From assembly GCF_009711225.1 (NCBI RefSeq), contig NZ_WMIE01000004.1, forward strand, positions 1-64,000: DNA of 64,000 bases, in the 5' to 3' direction. Position numbers and translations under genes: made by a program. Source of the DNA: Paracoccus aestuariivivens. GTDB lineage: Bacteria > Pseudomonadota > Alphaproteobacteria > Rhodobacterales > Rhodobacteraceae. The notes below the pieces were generated by a model. That model made no database searches. It was not told where the DNA came from and was given only the letters and a program-made list of their open reading frames with translations. Shown here piece by piece: positions 1 through 9,637 of this stretch. The stretch's first letter is position 1, and each line of letters starts with the position of its first letter.

Positions 1-170
1 TTGGACCGCCTCGCTTTTCTGATCCCGAACAGAAGCGAAAGCCCGCGAACGACCGAGAAACCACGGCGGTGCACTGCTCGATGCCGCTTGACCTAAGGAC
101 CTTGAATAGCGAAGGACCCATTGATTTTGGATTTACGGTGTGATTCAGGCTCTGCGAGGAGAGCCTTCTG

Positions 171-938
171 ATGATCAACCTTTTCTGGCTGACGGATGCG
201 CAACAGGCGCGACTGTAGCCTTTCTTTCCAAAGTCGCACCGCAAGCACTGCGTCGACGACCGCAAAGTCCCGGTCTGGATTATATTGATTAATATCAATT
301 ACTTCCGCAGGAGCGGCGCGCCCAAGAAATACGGCCTAGCCAAGACACTCTATAACCGCTGGAAACGGCGGGATGAGATGAGGGTGTTTGCCCGAATAAT
401 GCTTGGTTTAGCAGATAACGCGGCCGATCCGACAACACTTATGATTGATGCAACTTACCTGAAAGCCCATAGGACAGCGACGAGCCTGTGGGTGCGTTCG
501 GAGGATCAGAAAACAGTCCGGGGGATTGTTTCCCTAAGAATGGCGGACTGAACACGAAACTGCACACCTTCACAGACCAGGAGGGTAAGCCATTGCGCTT
601 CGTTCTGAGTGTCAGACAGGTGAGTTATTACACCGGCGCGGCGGCGTGGCTTGGCTCATTTCCGGAAGCTGAGGTCCTGTTGGCCGACAGAGGCTACGAC
701 ATCGACTGGTCCAGATACACCTTAATAACAAAGAGAATACGCGATACATCCCAAGGCGCAAATCACGAGAGACGACGCCGGTCATATTTGACAAACGCCG
801 ATATCGCCGGCGGAACCGCATCGAGATGATGTTCGGTTGCCTGACCGACTGGCACCGAGTGACCGCTGCTACGACAGAGGCCCAAAGATATTCCTCGCGA
901 CCATCACTCACTCGGCTATGGTCATGTTCTGGTTATGA
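171..938 (+). pseudogene. Decayed IS5-type transposase remnant
   Basis: Reading from an ATG at 171 gives an IS5-family transposase N-terminus that meets an in-frame TAG at 216-218, then continues in the same frame with GAPKKYG, KTLYNRW and IDATYLKAHRTA. Near 530 the homology moves to a second frame (GGLNTKLH, LLADRGYD), near 805 to a third (RRNRIEMMFG), and it ends VMFWL-stop at 938. The order of motifs matches the DDE transposase of the IS427-like group of IS5. With one stop and several frameshifts it cannot make an active enzyme. Terminal inverted repeats were not identified. Positions 1-170 show nothing recognisable. Confidence 0.85.
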
Positions 939-947
939 GGCCTGATC

Positions 948-2657
948 TTAGCTTGCTGCCCTAATGGGGGCCGGTTTGGCCTCTCCAGTATACCGGAAAC
1001 GGCGCGAGCAGTCGCGGTCGCGCGGATCAGGGCGCGGGATCGCCGACAGAAGCGCCTGCGTATAGGAATGGTCGGGCTCGTTGCAGACTTTTTCAGCCGA
1101 ACCAACCTCGACCAGCTTGCCGCGATACATCACGCCGACGCGGTCGCACATATAGCGGATCACGCCGATATCGTGGCTGATAAAGATATATGCGAGGCCC
1201 AGATCGTCCTGCAGCCGCATCAGCAGATCCAGCACCTGCGACCGCACCGAGACATCCAGCGCCGAGGTCGCCTCATCCGCCACGATCACCCGCGGGTTCA
1301 GCGTGATCGCGCGGGCAATGCCGATGCGCTGGCGCTGCCCGCCCGAGAAAGCATGCGGATAACGCTCGCGCGTCGCGGGGTTTAGGCCCACCTGTTCCAT
1401 CAGGTGGCTGACGCGGTCGTCCAACTCGCGGCCCTTGGCGATGCCATTGACCAAAAGCGGCTCGCCGATGATCTGCGCCACCGTCATGCGCGGATTGAGT
1501 GAGCCGAACGGGTCCTGAAATACCATGCGCAACTCGCGCCGCGCCGATTTCAGCGCCGCGCCTTCGAGCGTCACCAGATCGACCTGCGAGCCATCCGCGC
1601 GGCGATACAAAATCTGCCCGCCGGTTGGGTCGTAAAGCCGCATCACCGCGCGGCCCATCGTGGTCTTTCCCGAGCCGCTTTCGCCGACAATCCCCAAAGT
1701 TTCGCCCGGACGCAGGCTGATCGAGACATCGTCCAGCGCCCTGACCTCGCCGAAATTCATCGACAGGTTCCGAATATCAAGGATCGGGGCCGCGTCAGTC
1801 GCCAAAGGCGGGCGCGTGGCGCGGGCCTCAGCCCGACGCTCCAGTTTCAGGACCGAGCCGATCAGCATCTTGGTGTAATCGTCCTTGGGCGCGTGGAAGA
1901 TCTGCTCGACCGGGCCATATTCCTTGACGACGCCGTTATGCATGACCAGCACCTCGTCAGCGATCTGCGCCACCACGCCCATGTCATGGGTGATGAACAA
2001 AACCGCCATGCCATGCGATTTCTGCAGCCGCGCGATCAGATCAAGGATCTCGGCCTGCGTCGTCACGTCCAAAGCGGTCGTTGGCTCATCCGCGATCAGA
2101 AGCTGCGGCTTGCAGGCCAAGGCCATGGCGATCATCGCGCGTTGCCGCATTCCGCCCGAATATTCAAAGGCATAGCGGTCGATGGCCTTTTCCGGGTTCG
2201 GGATCTCGACCTGTCGCAGCAGGTTGATTGCCTCGGCCCGCGCGGTCTTTTTGTCCAACCTCAGATGCAGCCGCAACGCCTCGATGATCTGGTCTCCCAC
2301 CGTATGGACCGGGGAAAGTGAGGACATCGGCTCCTGAAAGATCATCGCAATCTCGGCCCCGCGCACGGAGCGGATCGCCTTTCCACGCGGGTCCAGCCGC
2401 GCAAGGTCCAGCGAAGTCCCATCCGCCCGGTTCAGGATGATCTGCCCCGAGGCGATCCGTCCGGGCTGATCCACGATCTGCAAAATCGAGCGCGCCGTGA
2501 CCGATTTCCCCGAACCGCTTTCGCCCACCACGCACAGCGTTTTGCCCGGCGCGATGGAAAAGGACACCCCGTTCACCGCCGTAAACACGCCCGTGCGCAA
2601 TGGGAATTCTGTGACCAGATCGCGGACTTCCAACAGAGGTTTCACGGCGTCTCTCAC
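948..2657 (-). CDS. ABC transporter ATP-binding protein, fused double ATPase (DppD-DppF type)
   Basis: This 569-residue cytoplasmic protein carries two complete ATPase domains and would power import by the two adjacent permeases. The first domain has Walker A GESGSGKS and signature YSGGMRQR. The second has GESGSGKT, signature FSGGQRQR and Walker B VIVADEATSALD. Each is followed by the C-terminal extension usual in oligopeptide-type importers. Peptide importers normally use two separate ATPases, so this is the common fused form. Its start overlaps the stop of the upstream permease by four bases, indicating translational coupling. The substrate cannot be read from the ATPase; the neighbouring lactonase suggests a sugar-derived compound rather than a peptide (inference). 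Confidence 0.93.
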   Translation of the reverse strand: MRDAVKPLLEVRDLVTEFPLRTGVFTAVNGVSFSIAPGKTLCVVGESGSGKSVTARSILQIVDQPGRIASGQIILNRADGTSLDLARLDPRGKAIRSVRGAEIAMIFQEPMSSLSPVHTVGDQIIEALRLHLRLDKKTARAEAINLLRQVEIPNPEKAIDRYAFEYSGGMRQRAMIAMALACKPQLLIADEPTTALDVTTQAEILDLIARLQKSHGMAVLFITHDMGVVAQIADEVLVMHNGVVKEYGPVEQIFHAPKDDYTKMLIGSVLKLERRAEARATRPPLATDAAPILDIRNLSMNFGEVRALDDVSISLRPGETLGIVGESGSGKTTMGRAVMRLYDPTGGQILYRRADGSQVDLVTLEGAALKSARRELRMVFQDPFGSLNPRMTVAQIIGEPLLVNGIAKGRELDDRVSHLMEQVGLNPATRERYPHAFSGGQRQRIGIARAITLNPRVIVADEATSALDVSVRSQVLDLLMRLQDDLGLAYIFISHDIGVIRYMCDRVGVMYRGKLVEVGSAEKVCNEPDHSYTQALLSAIPRPDPRDRDCSRRFRYTGEAKPAPIRAAS

Positions 2658-3778
2658 TTATTATAGGGATCGGCGGCGTCGCGCAGACCATCGCCCAAAA
2701 GGTTCAGCGCCATCACCGCCAGCACCACAGCGCCCCCCGGCAAGAACAGCCAAGGCGCGGTCGCGATGGAGCGGATATTCTGCGCCTCACGCAGCAGCAC
2801 CCCCCAAGAGATCGTCGGCGGCTGCAGACCAAGGCCAAGGAAGGACAGCGAGGTCTCGGCCAAAATCATCGCCGGAACCGCCAAAGTAACCGAGGCGATA
2901 ATGTGGCTCGCGAAGCTCGGTAGCATGTGACGGAAGATGATGCGGCGTTCCGGCACGCCGTCCAGCCGCGCGGCGGCGACGAATTCTTCCGAGCGCAGCG
3001 ACAGGAAGCGCCCTCGCACCACTCGGGCAAGTTGCGCCCAACCGGTCAGGGACAGGATGATGGTGATCATCATATATTGAAGCGTCGCGGGCCAGTTCTG
3101 TGGCAGGGCGGCGGCAAGCGCCAGCCAGATCGGGATGGTCGGCAAGGCCAACACGAACTCGATCACGCGCTGGATCACAAAGTCGATCCGCCCGCCGTAA
3201 TAGCCCGAGATACCGCCCAGCACGATGCCCAGAAACAGCGACAGCGAGACACCGACCAGCCCGATCGACAGCGAAACCTGTGCCCCTTGAACGACGCGAG
3301 AATACACGTCCCGCCCCAGCCGGTCCGCCCCGAACAGGTAAAGCGGCTGCTTCGGATCGCTCGAGGCCAACAGATGGATATCGGTGCGAAACAACCCCAG
3401 CACCGAATATTCATAGCCCCGACCAAAGAACCTGATTGGAACCTTCTTGGCGGGGTCTTCCTTAAAGATTGCCGCCAAAGTCTCGGGGTCGCGCGACAGC
3501 TTCATCGGGCGGAAATACAGCCCGAAATCCCAGCCCTCGGATCGGTCCACGAAATGCACCACCTGCGGCGGATGAAAGGTAGACCGCGCGTTCTGCTTGA
3601 CTGGATCGTTGATCGCGAAAAAACCCGGCACCAGCGCCACGATGTAAAGTGCCAGCGTCACGAACAGCGCGATCATCGCCAGCTTGTGGCGGCGAAACGC
3701 CCACCAGATCAACTGCCATTGCGAGGCGACGGCGACGCGGTCGCGCGAAACCTCGGTGACTAGGGTTGCGTCACTCAT
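2654..3778 (-). CDS. Oligopeptide-type ABC transporter permease (DppC/YejE-like)
   Basis: A 374-residue inner-membrane permease. It starts with a cytoplasmic tail and a first membrane helix near residues 35-57, followed by a long periplasmic segment of about 120 residues and five further helices. The segment ADRLGRDVYSRV and the EAA-type loop around EEFVAAARLDGV are diagnostic of the DppC group. The C-terminus GLRDAADPYNK is also typical. The long periplasmic insert resembles YejE-like permeases. It lies six bases downstream of the first permease and overlaps the ATPase gene by four bases. A related but distinct permease sits at the right end of the window (63100-64000). Confidence 0.92.
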   Translation of the reverse strand: MSDATLVTEVSRDRVAVASQWQLIWWAFRRHKLAMIALFVTLALYIVALVPGFFAINDPVKQNARSTFHPPQVVHFVDRSEGWDFGLYFRPMKLSRDPETLAAIFKEDPAKKVPIRFFGRGYEYSVLGLFRTDIHLLASSDPKQPLYLFGADRLGRDVYSRVVQGAQVSLSIGLVGVSLSLFLGIVLGGISGYYGGRIDFVIQRVIEFVLALPTIPIWLALAAALPQNWPATLQYMMITIILSLTGWAQLARVVRGRFLSLRSEEFVAAARLDGVPERRIIFRHMLPSFASHIIASVTLAVPAMILAETSLSFLGLGLQPPTISWGVLLREAQNIRSIATAPWLFLPGGAVVLAVMALNLLGDGLRDAADPYNK

Positions 3779-3784
3779 CTGCCC

Positions 3785-4771
3785 TCACTCAAGCCGGATG
3801 CGGGGATCGACCAGCGCCAAAAGGATGTCGCTGATCAGCGATCCAATCAGCGTCAGCGCGCAGATCAGAAGGACGAATGCCCCCGCCAGATACATGTCCT
3901 GCGCCATCAGGGATTGCAGCAGCATCGGCGCGGCGGTCGGCAGGTTCAGCACAATTGCCACCACGACCGAGCCGGAAATCAGGTTCGGCAGCAACCACGC
4001 AATTGTCGAGATGAAGGGGTTCAGCGCGATCCGCATCGGATACTTCAACAGCAACCGTCGCTCGGACAACCCCTTCGCCCGCGCCGTCGTGACATAGGGT
4101 TTCGGCAGCTCATCCAGCATATTCGCGCGCATCACCCGGATCAGGCTGGCGGTCGAGGACACCGCCAGAATGATCACCGGCAGCCACAGATGCTGAAGCA
4201 GATCGACCATCTTGCCGATGCTCCACGCTGCATTCTCATATTCAGGGGAAAACAGCCCGTCAACCGACTGCCCGAACTCGACCGCCGCGATATACATCAG
4301 CACCAAGGCGAGCAGGAAAGACGGGATCGACAGACCCAGAAAGCTGAAAACGGTAAAGGCGTAATCGCCTATCGAATATTTACGCACCGCCGAATAGACC
4401 CCGATCGGCAGGGCGATGGCCCATGTCACGATCAAGCTTGCGACCGCCAGAACCAGCGTCAGCGCCATCCTTTCCCAGATCAGCCCCGAAACCGGCTGCT
4501 GCCATTCGAAGGACAGGCCGAAATCGCCTCGCGTGACGATGCCCCACACCCATTTCGCATATTGCACGATCATCGGCTGATCCAACCCGAAGCGCTCGCG
4601 CAGCTGCGCGGCGGCGTTCTGGTCCACGATCTCGTTCGAGGACGCCAAAGTCGCGACATAGGTCGTCACATAATCGCCCGGCGGCAGCTGGATCAGCACG
4701 AAGGCCAGAAAGCTCACCCCGAAAAGCGAGGGGATCATCCACAATACGCGCTTGGCGATGAAACGCAGCAT
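3785..4771 (-). CDS. Oligopeptide-type ABC transporter permease (DppB-like)
   Basis: A 328-residue inner-membrane permease that pairs with the DppC-like subunit. The N-terminus MLRFIAKRVLWMIPSLFGVS is the standard first helix of this family, followed by QLPPGDYV. The EAA loop is seen at PYVTTARAKGLSERRLL, and the C-terminus LVDPRIRLE is family-typical. The reading frame stays open to 4945, but the ATG at 4771 is preferred because it sits behind a GAGGTG ribosome-binding site and matches the family start. Order in the operon is binding protein, this gene, DppC-like gene, ATPase. Confidence 0.92.
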   Translation of the reverse strand: MLRFIAKRVLWMIPSLFGVSFLAFVLIQLPPGDYVTTYVATLASSNEIVDQNAAAQLRERFGLDQPMIVQYAKWVWGIVTRGDFGLSFEWQQPVSGLIWERMALTLVLAVASLIVTWAIALPIGVYSAVRKYSIGDYAFTVFSFLGLSIPSFLLALVLMYIAAVEFGQSVDGLFSPEYENAAWSIGKMVDLLQHLWLPVIILAVSSTASLIRVMRANMLDELPKPYVTTARAKGLSERRLLLKYPMRIALNPFISTIAWLLPNLISGSVVVAIVLNLPTAAPMLLQSLMAQDMYLAGAFVLLICALTLIGSLISDILLALVDPRIRLE

Positions 4772-4818
4772 CGGCACCTCAGGTGGCAAAGGGGGCCAGC
4801 GAACCGGCCCCCAAGGGA

Positions 4819-6765
4819 TCAAGTAAAGTAGAATTGCTGCGGCATCGCCGGGCCGGGATTCGGCCATGACCAGCTGTCCGGCTGGGTCTCGGGGACGTTG
4901 TGCAGATTGTTGCGGATGATCCCGAAGCCGCCGACCGCCAGACAAACGCCGATGGTTTCAAAGGCATCGGCGGTCAGATCAAAGACCTGCTTCATGATCT
5001 CGCCGCGCTTGGCCAGATCCGCCGTGGCGCGGGCCTGATCGAACAGCGCAAACCGCTGCTTCTGGCTTTCCGGCGGCTCCTCGCCCGAGGCCCCGTTCGA
5101 GGTGTACCACATTGCCCAAGGGATCGCGTAGCGCGAGCCTTGCGGATGGAAGGCGAAATAATCACGCGGGTCGAGCATAGGGTCGAGGCCCCCCGGTCCA
5201 GGCCAGACCTGCGCGTCATGGGCGTTGTCATCGCCGCGCGTGTAATACAAAGCGCGCTCGATGGTGTTGACCTTGACGTCAAAGCCCAGCTCGGCCCAAT
5301 GCGCCTTGACCAGTTCCAGCGTATCGACAAGGTCCGGATACAAAGTCGGGATCACGTCGATGGCAAAGAAGGTGGTGCCGCCATCGGGCCGCAGCCGCCA
5401 GCCATTGCCGTCGCGCTTGTGGTATCCCGCCTCGTCCAACAACGCGTTCGCCTTGTCAGGGTCGTATTCGGTGAATTGCTTCGACAGCCCTGCGTGATGC
5501 CACGGATGGCCGGGGCGGGGTCCGGTCTGGTAAGGCTCGCTCTGGCCGAAATAGACGATCTCGATGATCTCGTCGCGGTTCAGCCCAAGGGACAGCGCCT
5601 GACGCACTGCCTTATTGCCGAACATCTCGCGCATGCCCTTATCCTTATGGGTCATGTTCAGATAGATCTGGCATTGCTGCGCCGCCGAGGGCACCAGCTT
5701 CAGTAGGCGATAATCACCCTTCTGCGCGTTCTCGGACAAAGTCGGCTTGTTCGCGAGGATGTTGATATGGCGATCCTGAATGTCGATCTGCCCCGAGATC
5801 ACGTTCAGCATCAGCGATTCCACATCCTGCGAGATGCCGAAATTCAGTTCATCGGCATAAGGAAGCTGGTTCCCTTCGGTATCGACCTGCCAGAAATAGG
5901 GGTTGCGGGTCATCACCACTCGGGTCGCGCCGCCGGTATAGGGCTCCTTCACTACCCACGGGTCCAAAGTCGGTTTCTCGGGATTGGCCCAGCGGCTCGG
6001 GATCTCGATATCGCCGCATTTGGCGCGGAAAAGCTCGGGCCATGTGCCAAGACCAGCCGCCTTGGCCTCGGCCTCAAGATCGCGGCCCGACGAGGGCAGG
6101 AACTGCCCGCAATAATGCTTGGCAAACAGCGTCGGATGCTGGCCAAGGGGTGTCGCGAGGTTTTCCAGAAACAGCGCATTTGGCGCGGCAAAGGTAAAGC
6201 GGACGGTCGTCTCATCGACCTTCTCGGCCACGACCGGCTTGCCCGCGACCTGCAATTGCGCCGGGGTGGCGCTATACAGATCCGTGTTCTTGACCACCTC
6301 CTCGATCGAGAACACCACGTCATCGGCGGTAAAGGGCTGACCGTCCGACCAGCGCATCCCCTGCCGCAGCTTGAAGGTGAATTGCGTGCCGTCCGGGCTG
6401 ATTTCCCAGCTATCGGCGACATTGGGCAGCACTTCGGTGAAGTCCATGTTCCAGCGCACAAGGCCCTGATTGCCGACCAGCCGCAGGATGCCGTTATGGT
6501 CCGACGACCCCCGCAACCCGCGCCGGATCGAGCCGCCATAGGTCCCGACCTTTTCATGCGGTGTGACGACCAGCGGATTGACCGGAAGACGGTCATTCAG
6601 CGCGGGCAGACCGCCCGATTTGACCGCCTCGGCCAAAGATGGGGCTTCCTTGGCATTGGCGGCGAGCGCTTGCGGCGCAAAGGCGGCCAGCGCAAGCACG
6701 CTTCCCGACGCGGCCAGAAAGCCACGACGGCTCAGCCCGCCAAATGACGGATTGTGGTCCTGCAT
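4819..6765 (-). CDS. ABC transporter substrate-binding protein, family 5, Tat-exported
   Basis: A 648-residue periplasmic binding protein and the first gene of the importer operon. The start at 6765 follows a GGAGGGG ribosome-binding site and begins with a twin-arginine signal peptide (SRRGFLAA, then a hydrophobic stretch ending ALA). The mature part shows the family 5 pattern SPDGTQFTFKLRQGMRWSDGQPFTADDVVFSIE and VRQALSLGLNRDEI. At about 650 residues it is longer than classic DppA, as seen for relatives that bind sugars or unusual ligands. Tat export suggests folding before transport. The ligand is unknown; the divergent lactonase favours a sugar-derived molecule (inference). Confidence 0.92.
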   Translation of the reverse strand: MQDHNPSFGGLSRRGFLAASGSVLALAAFAPQALAANAKEAPSLAEAVKSGGLPALNDRLPVNPLVVTPHEKVGTYGGSIRRGLRGSSDHNGILRLVGNQGLVRWNMDFTEVLPNVADSWEISPDGTQFTFKLRQGMRWSDGQPFTADDVVFSIEEVVKNTDLYSATPAQLQVAGKPVVAEKVDETTVRFTFAAPNALFLENLATPLGQHPTLFAKHYCGQFLPSSGRDLEAEAKAAGLGTWPELFRAKCGDIEIPSRWANPEKPTLDPWVVKEPYTGGATRVVMTRNPYFWQVDTEGNQLPYADELNFGISQDVESLMLNVISGQIDIQDRHINILANKPTLSENAQKGDYRLLKLVPSAAQQCQIYLNMTHKDKGMREMFGNKAVRQALSLGLNRDEIIEIVYFGQSEPYQTGPRPGHPWHHAGLSKQFTEYDPDKANALLDEAGYHKRDGNGWRLRPDGGTTFFAIDVIPTLYPDLVDTLELVKAHWAELGFDVKVNTIERALYYTRGDDNAHDAQVWPGPGGLDPMLDPRDYFAFHPQGSRYAIPWAMWYTSNGASGEEPPESQKQRFALFDQARATADLAKRGEIMKQVFDLTADAFETIGVCLAVGGFGIIRNNLHNVPETQPDSWSWPNPGPAMPQQFYFT

Positions 6766-6990
6766 CCTCGTTCCCCTCCCTTGGGCAGTCCTGATTTCAG
6801 ACCCGCCGTCGCAGCCAACCCCTCCCAAGGTCGTTTTCGCCACGCGGCGATTGCTACAACCGAATCGTTACCAGACAGCCCAAAAATTACAAGTATTGAC
6901 AGATTGTGACAGCTTTCATAACGCTGATCCGATCTATCAAGTCATAAAAGAACCCGTTCGCAAAACACGATGCCTGCAGGGAATGACCCG

Positions 6991-7710
6991 ATGACCGCGA
7001 TGACGGGCCCTGACCATCGGCCCGAGGCGACCCGCTTCAGCGATATCATTTACGAGAAAATCGTCGGGATGATCGCGGATGGGCGGTTCCCCTTGAACGA
7101 CCGTCTGCCCTCGGAACCGAATCTTGCGGTCATGCTTGGTGCGTCCCGTCCCGTGGTCCGCGAGGCGTTGGAGCGACTACGGCAGGACAACCTGATCGTT
7201 TCGCGCAAGGGTTCCGGTTCCTATGTCCGGCAACGGCCCGACAGCACCATGTTGCAGCAGGTTCCGGTCGGCTCATTGGCCGAAGTGCAGCGTTTTTTCG
7301 AGTTCCGCGCGGGGCTTGAGGGCGCAGCCGCCGAACTTGCCGCCCGCAACGCCACCGCACAGGACCGTCACCGCATCACCGAGGCTCTTGCGCGTCTTGA
7401 ATCCGCCATGACCCGCGGCGATCTGGGGGCCGAAGAAGATCTGTCCCTGCATGATGCTATCGCCGAGGCCAGCGGAAATCCGTTTCACCTGCAGGTGCGC
7501 AATCTGTATCGTCCGCACCTGACCATCGGCCATTCCGTGACCCGCAGCCTGAGCCTGCGCCGGTCCCCGCCTCATGTCCGCGCCGTGCAGGACGAACATG
7601 CGGCGATTGTCGAGGCCATTCTGGCGCGGGATGAGTTGGCGGCGGGATCGGCGATGCGCGTCCACATCCTGAATGCCCGTAATCGCATGTTCAGTGGCGT
7701 CGACGATTGA
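6991..7710 (+). CDS. GntR-family regulator, FadR/FCD subgroup
   Basis: A 239-residue DNA-binding regulator, divergent from the ABC importer and 67 bases upstream of the lactonase gene. Residues about 10-75 form the winged helix-turn-helix (GRFPLNDRLPSEPNLAVML, then SRPVVREALERLRQ). The rest is an all-helical FCD ligand-binding domain with family residues such as LHDAIAEASGN. The frame is open from an ATG at 6970, but 6991 is preferred since GCAGGGA at 6975-6981 is well placed as a ribosome-binding site. It probably represses the flanking importer and lactonase genes in response to a carboxylate or sugar acid (inference). Confidence 0.88.
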   Translation: MTAMTGPDHRPEATRFSDIIYEKIVGMIADGRFPLNDRLPSEPNLAVMLGASRPVVREALERLRQDNLIVSRKGSGSYVRQRPDSTMLQQVPVGSLAEVQRFFEFRAGLEGAAAELAARNATAQDRHRITEALARLESAMTRGDLGAEEDLSLHDAIAEASGNPFHLQVRNLYRPHLTIGHSVTRSLSLRRSPPHVRAVQDEHAAIVEAILARDELAAGSAMRVHILNARNRMFSGVDD

Positions 7711-7777
7711 AATGTCCCGCCTGTTTTGACGATATGGCGACGGCTTCACCGCCGGCCTGCAAAAGTTAAGGAACGAT

Positions 7778-8659
7778 ATGATCAACCCCGCCCGCTTCCG
7801 GCCAGAGACCCGCCAGCTTATCGACGTTCCGTTGGGGGTCGGGGAATCTCCGGTCTGGGATGACCGCGAGCAAGTCCTTTGGTTCGTTGATACACTCGGG
7901 CCTGCAGTATTCCGGCGCCACGAAGACGGCAGGCTGGACCGTTTCGATATGCCTGCCGCCGCAGGCAGTCTTGGGCTGTGCGAAAATGGACAGATTGTGG
8001 TCGGATTGCAGAACGGCGTCCATTTGATGGATCCGCGCGACGGCAGTCTGGCCCTGCTATGCAATCCGGACGGCGGTCGCGAGAACAGCCGCCTGAATGA
8101 CGGCAAGATCGGCCCCGATGGCTGCTATTGGGTCGGCACCCGCGACGAGGCTGAGCCGCAGACCGGCAATGCCCGTCTGTACCGCGTGGCGCCCGACGGC
8201 AGTTTCACGCAAATCCTTGACGGGCTTCTGACCTCGAACGGTCTGGCATGGAGCCCGGACGGCCGCCGTATGTATCACTCCGACAGCAGCGGGCTTTTCG
8301 TCCAGGTCTTCGATTTCGACCCAGCGAAGGGCTTGATCGGCCCCGCTACGCGCCTGCATGACAACGCCCCCGACGAGGGCCGCCCCGACGGAGCCGCCAT
8401 GGATGCCGAAGGTTGCTATTGGAGCGCAGGTGTCCGCTCGGGGCGGCTGAACCGCATGAATGCGGATGGCGAAATCTTCGAGATTTGGGACATGCCGCAT
8501 AAAGGGTGCAGTATGCCCTGCTTTGGGGGGCCGGATTTGCGCAAGCTTTACGTCACTTGCCTGCAGATGCCGCGTCAGGATGGCAGTTATGAAGCGGGAA
8601 CCCTGCTTGCCTTTGACGCACCAGTTGCTGGAGCCCCTGTCGCGCGATTCAAGCTGTAG
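7778..8659 (+). CDS. SMP-30/gluconolactonase family lactonase
   Basis: A 293-residue cytoplasmic six-bladed beta-propeller hydrolase. The metal-site pattern is visible: Glu23 in GVGESPVWDD, the asparagine in RLNDGKIGPDGCYWVGT, SNGLAWSPDG, and YHSDSSG. These match sugar lactonases such as gluconolactonase and L-arabinolactonase, which open aldonolactones made by sugar dehydrogenases. The start follows AAGGAACG. It is in line with the GntR gene and probably under its control. No dehydrogenase or dehydratase for a full pathway is adjacent, so the exact sugar remains open. Confidence 0.88.
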   Translation: MINPARFRPETRQLIDVPLGVGESPVWDDREQVLWFVDTLGPAVFRRHEDGRLDRFDMPAAAGSLGLCENGQIVVGLQNGVHLMDPRDGSLALLCNPDGGRENSRLNDGKIGPDGCYWVGTRDEAEPQTGNARLYRVAPDGSFTQILDGLLTSNGLAWSPDGRRMYHSDSSGLFVQVFDFDPAKGLIGPATRLHDNAPDEGRPDGAAMDAEGCYWSAGVRSGRLNRMNADGEIFEIWDMPHKGCSMPCFGGPDLRKLYVTCLQMPRQDGSYEAGTLLAFDAPVAGAPVARFKL

Positions 8660-8711
8660 CGCAACGATGACCTGACAATACCGGAACCAAGGAACGGATA
8701 TGAGCAGTCCG

Positions 8712-9530
8712 CTAAACGGATAACCTGCTCAGTTCGGCCGCTGCCATTTCCGCAACTTTCGCGTTGATCGGTGCGGACATGCCTTCTTCAAGAAACCAGA
8801 CGGCCGACAATCCGCACCACGCCAATATCCACTGCAACATGCGCTTGCGAGCAACTCCGGACATGCCTGTTACGATGTCCAACCGTCGCAGGAACAGACG
8901 CTGGTCAACTGCGACAGGTCGGGCTGGCCGGGCAAGGTCAGGGTTCAGGAAAATATTGGCGTAATCGAAGGCACGTTCTCCCCACAAACCTTTGGGGTCG
9001 ATCGCCAGCCAACCGCGATCGCCAAAGTCCAGCACATTTCCGTGGTGGATATCGCCATGTAAAACAACAATGTCCTGCGGACCGACTAGTAGGTGACGCG
9101 CGGCATCCGCGCTGTCCCCAAGCATTCCGCCGCGGGATTTTGCGACCGGCCACAGATCCTGAAACCAGCGATCCAGCGACACCAGACCGTCGGGCGGCGC
9201 GGCCTTGCGGGCATGTAGCAACGCGACTGTGTCGCATATGATGCGGCAGGCATCGTCATCCTTTCCGGATCGCGCCATGGCCGAAAGCGATGTGCTGCAT
9301 TCGGCCCGCTCGATCAACAGGGCTGGCCCCTTTCGGGCCAGAACCTTGGCCGCACCATTGCCGTTCCACCACGCCAAGGCTGCGCCTCCGCGACCTTCTT
9401 CAGCGGTGAGGGCAAGTTTCAACATGCATCGTACGTCGTTCTGGCGCACGGGCAGCAGGTGCGCGCTTGGCGACGTGATCGCATCACCATCAGGGATCAG
9501 GTGCCAGCGCTGCAAATAGGGATCGAACAT
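8712..9530 (-). CDS. APH(6)/hydroxyurea-type aminoglycoside phosphotransferase family protein
   Basis: A 272-residue kinase of the APH(6)/StrB family, with the catalytic loop VVLHGDIHHGNVLDFG and the metal-binding stretch LAIDPKGLWGERAFDYANIF. These residues are intact, so it is probably active. Family members phosphorylate streptomycin or hydroxyurea, but chromosomal relatives often have unknown physiological substrates. It stands alone between convergent neighbours and no mobile element is adjacent. Resistance is possible but not shown by sequence alone. Its last codons coincide with a tiny ORF of the facing strand (8701-8724). Confidence 0.85.
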   Translation of the reverse strand: MFDPYLQRWHLIPDGDAITSPSAHLLPVRQNDVRCMLKLALTAEEGRGGAALAWWNGNGAAKVLARKGPALLIERAECSTSLSAMARSGKDDDACRIICDTVALLHARKAAPPDGLVSLDRWFQDLWPVAKSRGGMLGDSADAARHLLVGPQDIVVLHGDIHHGNVLDFGDRGWLAIDPKGLWGERAFDYANIFLNPDLARPARPVAVDQRLFLRRLDIVTGMSGVARKRMLQWILAWCGLSAVWFLEEGMSAPINAKVAEMAAAELSRLSV

Positions 9531-9637
9531 GGCCCCATTGTAGCAAGAGATCAGCAGGGCTACACTGATTTCGCGGCGACATGACGCGATACCTCACGAA
9601 AGCACAGCGGCCCGCCGCCTTTCGAAAGGAAAACGTG

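Noticed and set aside
6896..6924. TTGACA at 6896-6901 with CATAAC as a sigma-70-like promoter
   Set aside because: The spacing to any -10-like hexamer is not optimal and start sites in this phylum are not reliably read by eye; not listed as a feature.
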